A stretch of DNA of 64,000 nucleotides from positions 310,001 through 374,000 of the forward strand of contig NZ_JAJFAV010000003.1 of NCBI RefSeq assembly GCF_020711235.1. The letters run 5' to 3'. The DNA comes from Hymenobacter sp. 15J16-1T3B. Its GTDB lineage: Bacteria > Bacteroidota > Bacteroidia > Cytophagales > Hymenobacteraceae. How positions within the stretch are numbered: the first letter of the stretch is position 1; each line of letters begins with the position of its first letter. The translations under genes and the position numbers were made by a program. Under the pieces are notes generated by a model. It was not told where the DNA came from and ran no database searches. It worked only from the letters and a program-made list of their open reading frames with translations. Below, piece by piece: positions 9,445-17,306 of this stretch.

Positions 9445-11691
9445 TTACGGCATCACGGTCACGGTGCCTTTGAAGCGGCGGCCGTCGGTGTACTCCACCT
9501 GATAGTAGTACACGCCCTCGGCCACGCCGCGGCCGTCCCAGCGGAAGTTGCGGTCAGGGGACTCGTACACCTTGTTGCCCCAGCGCGAAAAGATGATGAT
9601 GGAGGCAAAGCGCTGCTCGCAGAAATCGGGGGGCAAGGTGGGCAGGGCGAAGTAGTCGTTGCGCGTGTCGTTGTTGGGCGTGATGATGTTAGCCGGCAGA
9701 AACTCCGGCGTCCCCGGCCGTTCCACCTCAAAGCGCACGCGCAGGTGCTGCGGCAGCGGCTGGCAGGTGTTGTCGACCAAGCTAAAGCTGACTTCCAGGG
9801 GCTCCCGCTGGGCGGCCTCGCAGCCGGGCGTCCAGCGAAAGTTGCCCGTGGCCGTGCCGGGGCCGCCGCTGCTGCTGAAGCTCATGCCCACCGCGCCCAG
9901 CTCAAACCCGGCGGGGGCGGCCGCCAGGGTCAGGCCGTCGAGGTCGGCGTCGCGGCCGGTGAAGGTGGCCGTAAACGTGTCGCCGAGCCGGCGCCTGATT
10001 ACCAGCACGGAGTCGGGCCCGGTAGGCGCCGCCGGCAGGGTAGAGGTGAGTACCGGCGCCGCGTTGGCGTATTGCACCCGGATGGGCACCACCGCAACCG
10101 GACTGGTTTGGCGGTCCTGGCAGGGCGAGGCCGAGGCCACCACCTCAAACTCGTGCAGGCCGCGCGCCACGGCCCGGCAGTCGACGCGCCAGCGCAGCCG
10201 CGCCACCGTGCGGCCCGGTACCGCGCTTACTACCGAAAACTGCGCCCCCACCGAAGCCGGGGTGAAGCCGCGCCCGTTCAGCTCCAGGCTCACGTCGTCC
10301 CGGTCCAAATCAACGCCTTCCACGTCCACCTCCACCAAGTCGCCCACGCGGGCCACGATGGGAAACTGCGTGGGCGGCGACACCAGCGCCACCGTCGGGG
10401 GCTGGTTGGGCGGGCCTTGGGCCGTGAAAGCCACCCGCACCGTGTCGCGGCGGGGCAGGGAGCAGCCGTTGTCCGCCACGATGACGTCGAGCAGGTATAC
10501 CCGGCCGTGCGAGTTGAAGCAGTCCGGGAAGCACACCGTGGACGTGAGGGTATCGGGCATGCCCGGGCCGCGCACCGTGCCCTGGGTCAGCGTGGCCGGT
10601 GGCACCAACGCCTGCGCAAAATTGACCGCCCGCAGCTCCACCTGCAGCTGCGACGTGGGGTCGGGGTCGGTGAAGCGCAGGCGCAGGCAGCGGTTCGGGC
10701 CGGGCAGCAGGCGCAGCGTGTCGCGGCCCGGCTGGTAGGTGCCGGCGCCGTTGCCGGGGGCGGCCACCACCAGTTGCGGCGTCTGGTTGGCCTGGCAGGC
10801 AATGACCAGCAGCTGAAAGTCGCGGCGCGTCTCGCCGATTTTGACGCCCCGGCGGTATTCCGAGCAGCGTACCCCGAACACGAACAGGCCCAGGCGGGTG
10901 GGGCGCACCGTCAGCCGACCCGTGCGCGCGTCGATGCTCAGGGTGGGCGCGCCGGGCATTTGATTGGTGCGGCTCAGCCCGGGCTGCCAGCTCACCTCAG
11001 TGTAGGGCGCCGGCGACGCTTGGGCCGGGCGGGAGGTGATGACGTTGGCGTGGCCGTTGAGCGGGGTGACCATGTCGTAGGCCAGCGAGTCGCCGTCGGC
11101 GTCCTGCCCGCCGAAATTGAAGTAAAACAGCTCGCCCAGGCAGGCGTAGTCGCTCAGGGGCGGGAAGATGCGCGGGGTGGAGTTGCGGAAGGCCTGGCCG
11201 CCCTGCACCACGGCCGGAAACTCCAAGTAGTACGCCTGCCCGGCGTCGCCCGGCGCGACGATGTTGTTGATGACGCCGTTGCGGCAGCAGCGCTCCACGG
11301 TCACGTAATACCCGTTGGGGTTGTCGTACACCGTGGCGGGCAGCGTCAGGAGCGTCGAGTAAAGCAGCTTGCGGGTGCTCAGCGACCCGATGGCGCACAC
11401 CGGATTGGTGTAGGGCACGTAGCTGTTGCCGGCGGCGCTCAAGGTCACATCCTGAATGCGGCGGTTGCTGCCTTTTTCGAAGATGCCGGCCGTGGCGTCG
11501 GCGTCGATGGCGCCGGTACTGCCGTTGATGGCGTCGAAGTAGAGCGTGAGCGTGAGGCGGTAGGCGCTGCCGCTCTGGTACTGCAGGTCCAGCTCGCCGC
11601 CCACGATGTGGGTGGCCGCAGCCGGCCGAAGCAGGCCCAGGCACAGGGCCAGCACCGACAGCACGTGAATAAAGTAACCGTGTAAGCGCAT
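9445..11691 (-). CDS. Secreted protein with gliding-motility-associated (CHU_C) C-terminus
   Basis: A 748-aa exported protein. Residues 1-26 are a signal peptide (hydrophobic core VLSVLALCLGLL, then AAATHIVGGELDLQY). The body consists of tandem Ig/cadherin-like beta domains (repeated PNQPPTV, NAAPVLTST and PDSDG-type strand starts). The C-terminal ~90 residues match the CHU_C/T9SS type B sorting domain: PANIITPNNDTRNDYF, IIIFSRWGNKVYES, then WDGRGVAEGVYYYQVEY. It should therefore cross the outer membrane through type IX secretion and remain at the surface. The likely role is adhesion or motility, but no specific ligand is visible. Confidence 0.92.
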   Translation of the reverse strand: MRLHGYFIHVLSVLALCLGLLRPAAATHIVGGELDLQYQSGSAYRLTLTLYFDAINGSTGAIDADATAGIFEKGSNRRIQDVTLSAAGNSYVPYTNPVCAIGSLSTRKLLYSTLLTLPATVYDNPNGYYVTVERCCRNGVINNIVAPGDAGQAYYLEFPAVVQGGQAFRNSTPRIFPPLSDYACLGELFYFNFGGQDADGDSLAYDMVTPLNGHANVITSRPAQASPAPYTEVSWQPGLSRTNQMPGAPTLSIDARTGRLTVRPTRLGLFVFGVRCSEYRRGVKIGETRRDFQLLVIACQANQTPQLVVAAPGNGAGTYQPGRDTLRLLPGPNRCLRLRFTDPDPTSQLQVELRAVNFAQALVPPATLTQGTVRGPGMPDTLTSTVCFPDCFNSHGRVYLLDVIVADNGCSLPRRDTVRVAFTAQGPPNQPPTVALVSPPTQFPIVARVGDLVEVDVEGVDLDRDDVSLELNGRGFTPASVGAQFSVVSAVPGRTVARLRWRVDCRAVARGLHEFEVVASASPCQDRQTSPVAVVPIRVQYANAAPVLTSTLPAAPTGPDSVLVIRRRLGDTFTATFTGRDADLDGLTLAAAPAGFELGAVGMSFSSSGGPGTATGNFRWTPGCEAAQREPLEVSFSLVDNTCQPLPQHLRVRFEVERPGTPEFLPANIITPNNDTRNDYFALPTLPPDFCEQRFASIIIFSRWGNKVYESPDRNFRWDGRGVAEGVYYYQVEYTDGRRFKGTVTVMP

Positions 11692-11876
11692 AATCGTGGG
11701 GAAAACCGGCCGGTCGGCGGGCCGTACCCCTGGGAGATTGGCGCCGACGACGTAGCTTGCAAATTACAACCGAATTACCCCGATTAGACCGTCTCACGGC
11801 ATTTTCCTGGCCGCGCCCGCGCGCCGGGGATTCGGGACGCGAAACGGCATCCGCAGCTCCCTTTCCCATCCATCAC

Positions 11877-13946
11877 ATGCGAGTTATTTACCAATTAACG
11901 GCGGGCCTGTTGCTGGTCGCCGGCGCGGCCCGGGCCCAGCAGGCAGCCCCGCGCCTGAGCGTGGCCGAGCTAGCCCTCGGCGGCGAGAAATGCGCCCAGG
12001 CCCACGTGCGGGCCGCCGCCCGCACGGCCACCAGCTCGGTTCGGCACCGGCAGAAAATGGACCGCTACGACGTGAAGTGGTACAAGCTGGACCTCAACCT
12101 GGAAAACAACGCCCGCACCGTCAGCGGCTCGGGCCTGATCCGGGCCCGCAACGTATCGGGCCAGCCGCTGGATTCGCTGGCGTTTGAGCTCTTCAACCGC
12201 GACGCGGTCAACAACTGGGGCTACTTCATCGACTCGGTGGTGGTGGACCGCCGCCGCAGCAGCGGCTGGCGCCGCGCCGGCAGCGACGTGACGGCCGCCC
12301 TGCCCCAGGCCGTGCCCGCCGGTGCCACCTTTGAGGCCCGCATTTATTACCGCGGCACGGCCCCGCACGGCGGCACCGCGGCCATCGGCAATGCCCTCGA
12401 CACCGACTCCGATTACGGGGTGAACGTGACGTGGAGCCTGTCGGAGCCGTTCAGCGCCCACGAGTGGTTTCCCGTCAAGCAGGTGCTCACCGACAAAGCC
12501 GACTCCTCGGCCGTGTGGGTGACGACCACCAACCCCAACAAGGTGGGCTCCAACGGGGTGCTGCGCCGCGTGACGCCGCTCAGCGGTAACCGCAGCCGCT
12601 ACGAGTGGCACTCCCGCAAGCCCATCGACTACTACCTGATTTCGGTGGCCGTGGCGCCCTACGTGGAGTACGTGAACTACGCCAACCCCGCCAGCGGCCC
12701 GCGCATTCCCATCGTCAACTACGTCTACAACCAAACGGCGCTCAACGACTTCCGCACCGAAATCGACCGCACGCCGGGGTTCATCGAAAACTACTCCAAC
12801 CTGGTGGGGCTCTATCCCTTCGCCACGGAGAAGTACGGCCACTGCACGGCGCCCATCGGCGGGGGCATGGAACACCAGACCATGACCACCCAGGACGGCT
12901 TCTCGTTCACGCTGACCGCCCACGAGCTGTTTCACCAGTGGTTTGGCGACAACGTGACCTGTGCCTCGTGGGAGGACATCTGGCTGAACGAGGGCTTCGC
13001 CTCCTACGGCGAATACCTCTCGCTGGTGCAGTTTGGCGGCACCTCGGCGCCCCGGCAGTGGCTGGATCTGACCTTTGCCCAGGCCCAGAACAACTACAAC
13101 TTCACCACCAACGCCTACGACCAGTTTCAGCCCGGCGGCTCGGTGCGCGTGCCCGATACCACCAACGTCGGCCGCATCTTCAGCTCGCGCCTGACCTACA
13201 AGAAAGGCGCGGCCGTCATCCACATGCTGCGCTACCTGCTCAACGACGACACCAAGTTCTTCAACGCCCTGCGCACCTACCAAAGCACCTACGCCGGCCA
13301 GTCGGCCCGCACCCGGCAGCTGCAGCAGGTGTTTGAGCAGCAGGCCGGTCGCTCGCTGCAGTACTTCTTCGACCAGTGGTACAGCGGGCAGGGCTACCCC
13401 TCGTTTGCCGTGCGCTGGAACCAGGTCGGTACCAATCTTTATCTGCGCGTGAATGAAACCGCGTCGATGCCCACCGTTACGCCGTTCTTTCTCACCGACG
13501 TGACCTACCGGGTGCGCTACGCCAGCGGCCAATCCACGCTGCTGCGCGTCACCCAAAGCCAGGCCACCACGGATTTCGCCACTACCGTCCCCGCCGGCCA
13601 AACCGTGGTTGGCATCGACGTGGACCCCGACCAGTGGGTGCTCGATTACAACAGCAGCGCCGCCCGCGACAACACCCTGGTGCTGGCGGCCCGCCAGCAG
13701 CAAGTGGCGGCCGCCCTGCCCGTCTACCCCAATCCTTGCCGCGACGTGCTGCAGCTCCCGGCGTTGCCCCAGCGCGCCGTCACGGCCGAAGTCAGCGACC
13801 TGGCCGGCCGCGTGGTGCTGCGGCAGGCCCTGAGCGGCACGGCCGCCGCGCTGCGCGTGCAGACGCTGGCCCCGGGCCTCTACCACTTGCGTCTGCGCCA
13901 AGCCGATGGCAGCCTCGCCGGCTGGACGCGCTTCGCCAAGGAATAG
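11877..13946 (+). CDS. M1-family zinc metallopeptidase with T9SS type A sorting domain
   Basis: A 689-aa secreted aminopeptidase-like enzyme. The start at 11877 puts the signal peptide MRVIYQLTAGLLLVAGAARA at the N-terminus. The M1 fold shows the substrate motif GGGMEHQTM and the zinc site HELFH (His349, Glu350, His353) with the third ligand Glu372 in NEGFASYGEYL, at the family's 18-residue spacing. The last ~85 residues (VYPNPCRDVLQLP, SDLAGRVVLRQ, LAPGLYHLRL) are a T9SS type A sorting domain. The enzyme is thus exported by type IX secretion, probably to degrade peptides outside the cell. It is divergent from the CHU_C gene. Confidence 0.95.
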   Translation: MRVIYQLTAGLLLVAGAARAQQAAPRLSVAELALGGEKCAQAHVRAAARTATSSVRHRQKMDRYDVKWYKLDLNLENNARTVSGSGLIRARNVSGQPLDSLAFELFNRDAVNNWGYFIDSVVVDRRRSSGWRRAGSDVTAALPQAVPAGATFEARIYYRGTAPHGGTAAIGNALDTDSDYGVNVTWSLSEPFSAHEWFPVKQVLTDKADSSAVWVTTTNPNKVGSNGVLRRVTPLSGNRSRYEWHSRKPIDYYLISVAVAPYVEYVNYANPASGPRIPIVNYVYNQTALNDFRTEIDRTPGFIENYSNLVGLYPFATEKYGHCTAPIGGGMEHQTMTTQDGFSFTLTAHELFHQWFGDNVTCASWEDIWLNEGFASYGEYLSLVQFGGTSAPRQWLDLTFAQAQNNYNFTTNAYDQFQPGGSVRVPDTTNVGRIFSSRLTYKKGAAVIHMLRYLLNDDTKFFNALRTYQSTYAGQSARTRQLQQVFEQQAGRSLQYFFDQWYSGQGYPSFAVRWNQVGTNLYLRVNETASMPTVTPFFLTDVTYRVRYASGQSTLLRVTQSQATTDFATTVPAGQTVVGIDVDPDQWVLDYNSSAARDNTLVLAARQQQVAAALPVYPNPCRDVLQLPALPQRAVTAEVSDLAGRVVLRQALSGTAAALRVQTLAPGLYHLRLRQADGSLAGWTRFAKE

Positions 13947-13970
13947 GCGCAACCAGTCCGCAATACGCAC

Positions 13971-14002
13971 AAACCCCGGCTACCGCAAGGCGGCCGGGGT
14001 TT
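13971..14002 (+). terminator. Terminator after the M1 peptidase gene
   Basis: The stem AAACCCCGGC (13971-13980) pairs with GCCGGGGTTT (13993-14002) around a 12-nt loop, 25 bases past the stop. It may also serve the convergent gene ending at 14028. Confidence 0.7.
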
Positions 14003-14027
14003 GGTGTTGTTGGGCGGCAGCGGGGCG

Positions 14028-14672
14028 CTAGTGCGGGGCGGGTTGCGGCTGAATAAACAGCGCATCCATCAGCTGGTCGAAGGAATACGCCTCGCAAAAC
14101 ATGCGGTCCTCGATGTGGTTGCAGGCCACGCGGATAAAGCCAGGCCGGCCGTTCAGGCTGATCAGGTCGATGGTGACGGTGCCGAAGCGCTGCTGGCAGC
14201 GGCCGGTATCGGGGCAGTCGGCGGGGCTGGGCTTGAGAAAGTGCTTGGCAATGGTTTCGGTGCAGGTCGGCAGCTGCCGGGTGCGCACGTCGGAGGCGGC
14301 TAGGTGGTAGCCCAGCGGCAGCATCCGGTCGCGCAGCAAGTCGAACAGGTGCTGAAAGTTGGTGGGGCCCAGGGCCGGGTCGTAGAACAGCAGGGCGCCG
14401 TGTTGCCCGCAGCTGTCGAGTCGTTGCACGCGCGGGCCGCCGTGGCAGGGCGGCAGGCCGGCCTTGCAGTAGTGGTAGGCTTTAAAATACGCGTCGAGCC
14501 AGGGCCGAAAGTCCTCGCGCTGCTTCCACTGCTCGTACGCCCGCAGCTCGGCCGCCGAGCGGTGCAGCGGCTGCCAGGAGGCGTCGGACCCCAGGCCCTT
14601 AAACAAGCGGCGAAGAAAATGAAGCAAGGTGGGAAAGGTGCGCGAATCGAGCGGAAAACACGCATTTCCCAA
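14028..14672 (-). CDS. Hypothetical Cys-rich cytoplasmic protein
   Basis: A 214-aa protein without signal peptide or membrane segment and with no family recognised. It has nine or more cysteines, spaced as in YCKAGLPPCHG, LDSCGQHGALLFYDPALG, LPTCTETIAKHF and DCPDTGRCQQRF, so metal binding is conceivable but unproven. The C-terminal part (VTIDLISLNGRPGFIRVACN) reads as well-formed beta strand. The only in-frame start upstream is a TTG at 14670-14672, so the true N-terminus is uncertain. The gene lies 30 bases downstream of a DUF2147 gene on the same strand and may be in its operon. Confidence 0.65.
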   Translation of the reverse strand: MGNACFPLDSRTFPTLLHFLRRLFKGLGSDASWQPLHRSAAELRAYEQWKQREDFRPWLDAYFKAYHYCKAGLPPCHGGPRVQRLDSCGQHGALLFYDPALGPTNFQHLFDLLRDRMLPLGYHLAASDVRTRQLPTCTETIAKHFLKPSPADCPDTGRCQQRFGTVTIDLISLNGRPGFIRVACNHIEDRMFCEAYSFDQLMDALFIQPQPAPH

Positions 14673-14702
14673 AATAGTTTCGCCCGCGGCGCCCGGCCTG
14701 CC

Positions 14703-15158
14703 TCAACGCACCCGCTTCCAGACCTGCGCCCGGCCCACCAAGGCAAAGCCGATGTAGCCTTTGACTTCGAGCAGATCGGGGGCTACCGAGCGCACGTAGC
14801 AGGAGTAGGTGCGCCCGTTGTCCGGATCGTAGATCTGGCCGCCGTCCCAGCGGTTGTCCTCGCGGTTGAAGCGCAGGTCTTGAATAATGGTCAGGCCCAC
14901 GTGGGGTTGGGTGCGGCGCTTGGGGTCGGGGTTGTGCACGTCGAGGCGGGGCTTGCCCTCGGCGTCGGTGGGGTGCAGCAGCTGCACGATGCGCCCGCAC
15001 AGCTGCTCGCCGCAGCGGTAAAACTCCACCTGGGTTTCGCCGTGCTCGTCGCTCCACACGCCCAGCGGCATGGCCGGGGTGGCAGTCGTTTGGGCCGGCA
15101 GCCCCGCGGGGCCGGCCAGCAGCAGCACGGTCAGAAACAGAAAACGGAGGAGGTGCAC
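14703..15158 (-). CDS. DUF2147 domain secreted protein (copy 1)
   Basis: A 151-aa exported protein. It starts at a GTG and has a signal peptide (core LLRFLFLTVLLLAGPAGLPA). The DUF2147 domain shows PLGVWSDEHGETQVEFYRCG, the conserved CGRIV after a second Cys, NPDPKRR, GGQIYDPDNGRTYSCY and EVKGYIGFALVGRAQVWKR. DUF2147 folds as a lipocalin-like barrel and its function is not established. It is a tandem paralog of the gene at 15290 and shares its length and motif order. Confidence 0.88.
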   Translation of the reverse strand: MHLLRFLFLTVLLLAGPAGLPAQTTATPAMPLGVWSDEHGETQVEFYRCGEQLCGRIVQLLHPTDAEGKPRLDVHNPDPKRRTQPHVGLTIIQDLRFNREDNRWDGGQIYDPDNGRTYSCYVRSVAPDLLEVKGYIGFALVGRAQVWKRVR

Positions 15159-15231
15159 GGCGGGACAGGCGTTTGAGGCAGGAGGCCCAAGTTACGCAAC
15201 GCCCCGCAGAACCGCCCGACCCGAAAACGAA

Positions 15232-15263
15232 CAGCCGCCGGCTCCGTTTGGGGCCGGCGGCTG
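15232..15263 (-). terminator. Terminator of DUF2147 copy 2
   Basis: A perfect 11-bp stem (15232-15242 with 15253-15263) is followed on the - strand by TTCGTTTTC, 27 bases past the stop at 15290. It separates the two DUF2147 genes transcriptionally. Confidence 0.65.
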
Positions 15264-15289
15264 AACCAAGTAACTGGCAAACGAGGCGC

Positions 15290-15727
15290 TTATTTTACCC
15301 GCGTCCAGGTTTGCGAGCGGCCAATCAGCGAGAAACCAATGTAGCCTTTCACTTCCATGGTGTTGGCGTTGAGCATCTTCATGTAACAAGAGTAGGTCTT
15401 GCCGCTCTCGGGGTCGTAGATCTTGCCGTCGTCCCACTTATTGGCCTCGTCGTACTCGAAGTCCTGCATGAACACCAGGCCCAGGCGCGGCCGGCTGCGC
15501 AGCTTGGGGTCGGGGTTTTGCGAGTCGGTTTTGGGCTTGCCCGTGGCCGGGTCGTTGGGCACCGTCAAGGACACGATCTTGCCGCAGAGCTTATTGCCGC
15601 ATTTGTAAATCTCAAACGTGGCTTTCTTCTCGCCGTTGGTCCACACACCCAAGGGCGAGAGGTTTTGGGCGGAAGCAAAGCCGACGGCGCCCAGCAGGAA
15701 CACTAGGCACAGGAGGAGCTTTTTCAT
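15290..15727 (-). CDS. DUF2147 domain secreted protein (copy 2)
   Basis: A 145-aa exported protein with signal peptide MKKLLLCLVFLLGAVGFASA. The start at 15727 fits this signal; a frame extended by 15 residues adds nothing. The DUF2147 motifs are SPLGVWTNGEKKATFEIYKC, CGKIVSLTVPNDP, NPDPKLRSRP, GKIYDPESGKTYSCYMK and EVKGYIGFSLIGRSQTW. The two Cys pairs seen in copy 1 are conserved. It has its own terminator downstream and probably its own promoter upstream. Confidence 0.9.
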   Translation of the reverse strand: MKKLLLCLVFLLGAVGFASAQNLSPLGVWTNGEKKATFEIYKCGNKLCGKIVSLTVPNDPATGKPKTDSQNPDPKLRSRPRLGLVFMQDFEYDEANKWDDGKIYDPESGKTYSCYMKMLNANTMEVKGYIGFSLIGRSQTWTRVK

Positions 15728-15761
15728 GGTCTGAAAAGGGTAGGAAGTGAGGTTGGTGGGG

Positions 15762-15769
15762 AAAAGATA
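15762..15769 (-). promoter_or_regulatory. Putative -7 box of DUF2147 copy 2
   Basis: On the - strand TATCTTTT matches TAnnTTTG at seven of eight positions, 35 bases before the ATG. A TTG about 22 bases further upstream could act as the -33 box. Confidence 0.3.
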
Positions 15770-15938
15770 CAAAAGCAGCTCGACGGCGCAACATTGTCCG
15801 GTACGGCCGCATTGGCAAGGAGTATACCAAGCTTCCGGTAGCTTCGTCAGTAAGCCCGACGGCGCTAAAAATAATAGCGCTGATAATCAGTTTTATGCCG
15901 CTGAAACGCCGCAAAGACCGAAAAAAACCAGCTTTTTA

Positions 15939-15969
15939 TTTTGAACCATTCGTACCACATATAACTTTA
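15939..15969 (+). promoter_or_regulatory. Strong Bacteroidota-type promoter of a short transcript
   Basis: A TTTTG at 15939-15943 (-33 type) and TAACTTTA at 15962-15969 (seven of eight matches to TAnnTTTG) are separated by 18 bases, in an AT-rich pocket of a GC-rich genome. The predicted start of transcription is near 15975. No other intergenic region in this window shows both boxes this clearly. Confidence 0.55.
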
Positions 15970-15974
15970 GTAAC

Positions 15975-16293
15975 CGAAGCGAGTGCTTCAGCCCCGGCCA
16001 GCGGACCTAAGTTGCTGGTAGCGCCCCCGGTGGTTATGTGTCACCAAAAAGAAAGGAGGTACAAAATGTCTGATAGTCCCAAATCCATCCTGCCAAGCCT
16101 GAGTAATGTCGTTCGCTTCACCGCCGAACGCGCGTAACACTCAAGTGTCGCGGGGGAGCGTATGTTTCCCTGCATTACGGCAGGTCTGAACTAAGATGGC
16201 CGCACCGGTATCCCCGGTGGCCGGTCGCTTGGTAAGATGGCCCCAGGATTAGAGGCCCGGCTACCTGTGAAGGCAGCCGGGCCTCGCTGTTTT
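15975..16293 (+). ncRNA. Predicted ~320-nt structured transcript containing a micro-ORF
   Basis: The limits are set by the promoter at 15939-15969 and the terminator at 16252-16293. The 5' part can fold: GAAGC/GCTTC and CCAGC/GCTGG hairpins may be closed by TAACC (15971-15975) with GGTTA (16032-16036). After the micro-ORF at 16066-16137 come a CTGC/GCAG hairpin, an imperfect GGCCGCACCGG/CCGGTGGCC hairpin and a direct repeat TAAGATGGCC (16192-16201 and 16233-16242). It does not match tmRNA, RNase P, 6S or any riboswitch known to the annotator. It is not followed by a gene on the same strand, so a leader role is unlikely. It could be a dual-function RNA or only an mRNA for the peptide. Confidence 0.5.
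16066..16137 (+). CDS. 23-aa micro-ORF with extended Shine-Dalgarno
   Basis: The ATG at 16066 opens 23 codons (MSDSPKSILPSLS, then a basic-acidic end RFTAERA) closed by TAA. Six bases upstream of the ATG lies AGAAAGGAGGT (16050-16060). This is an 11-base match to the expected complement of the Bacteroidota 16S 3' end (ACCTCCTTTCT, recalled and not checked). Such sites are rare in this phylum, where the anti-SD is sequestered. The peptide has no signal or membrane segment and resembles no family known to the annotator. It lies inside a short, strongly promoted and terminated transcript. Expression seems likely; the function is unknown. Confidence 0.5.
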   Translation: MSDSPKSILPSLSNVVRFTAERA

Positions 16294-16294
16294 C
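16252..16294 (+). terminator. Terminator of the short transcript
   Basis: The stem GAGGCCCGGCT (16252-16262) pairs perfectly with AGCCGGGCCTC (16275-16285) and is followed by GCTGTTTTC. Confidence 0.85.
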
Positions 16295-16326
16295 AAGCCT
16301 TTGGACTGCGCTGAGCACGGTTCACC

Positions 16327-16514
16327 CCGTAGTCATTGCCAGCGAAGCGCGGCAATCGTTGCTTTCGTGGCACAGCGGTTCAACTGGCACCGACGCAAAC
16401 GCCCCCGCGCGAAACCTAAGACTCGGTTTCGCGCGGGGGCGTTTTAAGCTTGTAGGGATTGCGTCGGCGCTGCTACTAGCCGAAGGATTGCTTCGCGTTA
16501 CTCGCAATGACTGC
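16327..16514. repeat. ~190-bp palindromic repeat element carrying an internal terminator (copy 2)
   Basis: The outer arms are 16329-16362 (GTAGTCATTGCCAGCGAAGC and on) and 16485-16514 in inverted orientation. The inner part shares ATTGCGTCGGCG-TG-TACT with the copy at 3288-3480, and the left flank GGTTCACCCCGT is also shared. The inner hairpin differs completely in sequence. This element and the terminator before it fill the 413-base gap 16138-16550; no gene was found there. Confidence 0.75.
16397..16445. terminator. Strong hairpin terminator inside repeat element
   Basis: A 20-bp perfect stem (16397-16416 with 16425-16444; core CGCCCCCGCGCGAAACC) is followed by TTTT on the + strand and preceded by AAA, which gives a T-run on the - strand. 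It may terminate the convergent NlpC/P60 gene as well. Confidence 0.75.
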
Positions 16515-16550
16515 CGGTGCTGCCGTTGCTTTTCGAATCGGAATGCAGAT

Positions 16551-17117
16551 TTAGAGCACGCGGCGAATGCCGAGGAAGCGCCGCTCGTAGTCGGTGCCGT
16601 CGACCTGGCTGATTTTCACGCCCGGGTCGCGGCGCGAGGAGGAGGAGTGCACGAAGCGCAGCGGCTGACCGGGCTCGGAAATGACGATGCCGGCGTGGCC
16701 GGGCGTGGTGGCGTCCTGAGCGGTACCGGTGAAGATGATCAGGTCACCCTTGCGGGCTTCGGCGCGGGGTACGGCCGTGCCGGTTTTGTACTGCAAGGCC
16801 GAGGAGTGGGGCACGTCGACGCCGAACTGCCCGTAGACGTAGGTGAGGAAGCCGGAGCAGTCGAAGCCGCCCTCGGGGGTGGTGCCGGCGTAGCAGTAGG
16901 CCTTGCCGAGCTGGCGCAGGGCGAAGCTCACCAGCTGGTCGGCGCGGTCGGCGCTAGCGTGGCGGCGGGGGGCGGTGGCGGCGCGGTACACCACGGCGCG
17001 CACGGGCGGCAGGTCGCCGCTGGCGGGCACGGGGGCGTCGGGGCGCAGCTGCTGCCAACCCAAGACGCCCAGCAGTAAAGTCATCAGGGCTCCAAACATG
17101 AGCCAAACGGTACGCAT
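16551..17117 (-). CDS. NlpC/P60 (C40) cell-wall peptidase
   Basis: A 188-aa protein with an N-terminal membrane anchor or signal (MRTVWLMFGALMTLLLGVLG) and a C-terminal NlpC/P60 domain from about residue 60. Catalytic residues are visible: the Cys in GGFDCSGFLTYVYGQFG, the first His in TPGHAGIVI and a further polar position in RFVHSSSSRRD. The AYCYAGTTPEGGFDCSGF arrangement is typical of D-glutamyl-diaminopimelate endopeptidases that cut peptidoglycan stem peptides. It is probably periplasmic. It is divergent from the M61 peptidase gene. Confidence 0.93.
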   Translation of the reverse strand: MRTVWLMFGALMTLLLGVLGWQQLRPDAPVPASGDLPPVRAVVYRAATAPRRHASADRADQLVSFALRQLGKAYCYAGTTPEGGFDCSGFLTYVYGQFGVDVPHSSALQYKTGTAVPRAEARKGDLIIFTGTAQDATTPGHAGIVISEPGQPLRFVHSSSSRRDPGVKISQVDGTDYERRFLGIRRVL

Positions 17118-17306
17118 AAGTCGGGCCAGACGGGCGCGGTGTGGAACGCTGCCGGGCTTGCGGGACTAACGTAAGGGCCGTAGCGGGCGTTGCGCCGAGC
17201 ATGGAAACGGGCTTTTTCGGGCTTACCTTGCAGCCCTGCGCCGGGCGCGGCCGTCAGTGGCGGCACAGCCGCCCGGACGCGGTTTTCACTCACTCCACCG
17301 TTATTC

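Noticed and set aside
15975-16065. Riboswitch leader
   Set aside because: No gene follows on the + strand before the terminator, apart from the micro-ORF itself, and no known aptamer core was recognised.
15975-16293. tmRNA, RNase P RNA or 6S RNA
   Set aside because: The tag ORF does not end in an LAA-type tail, there is no tRNA-like 3' end with a T-arm motif, and no RNase P core motifs are seen.
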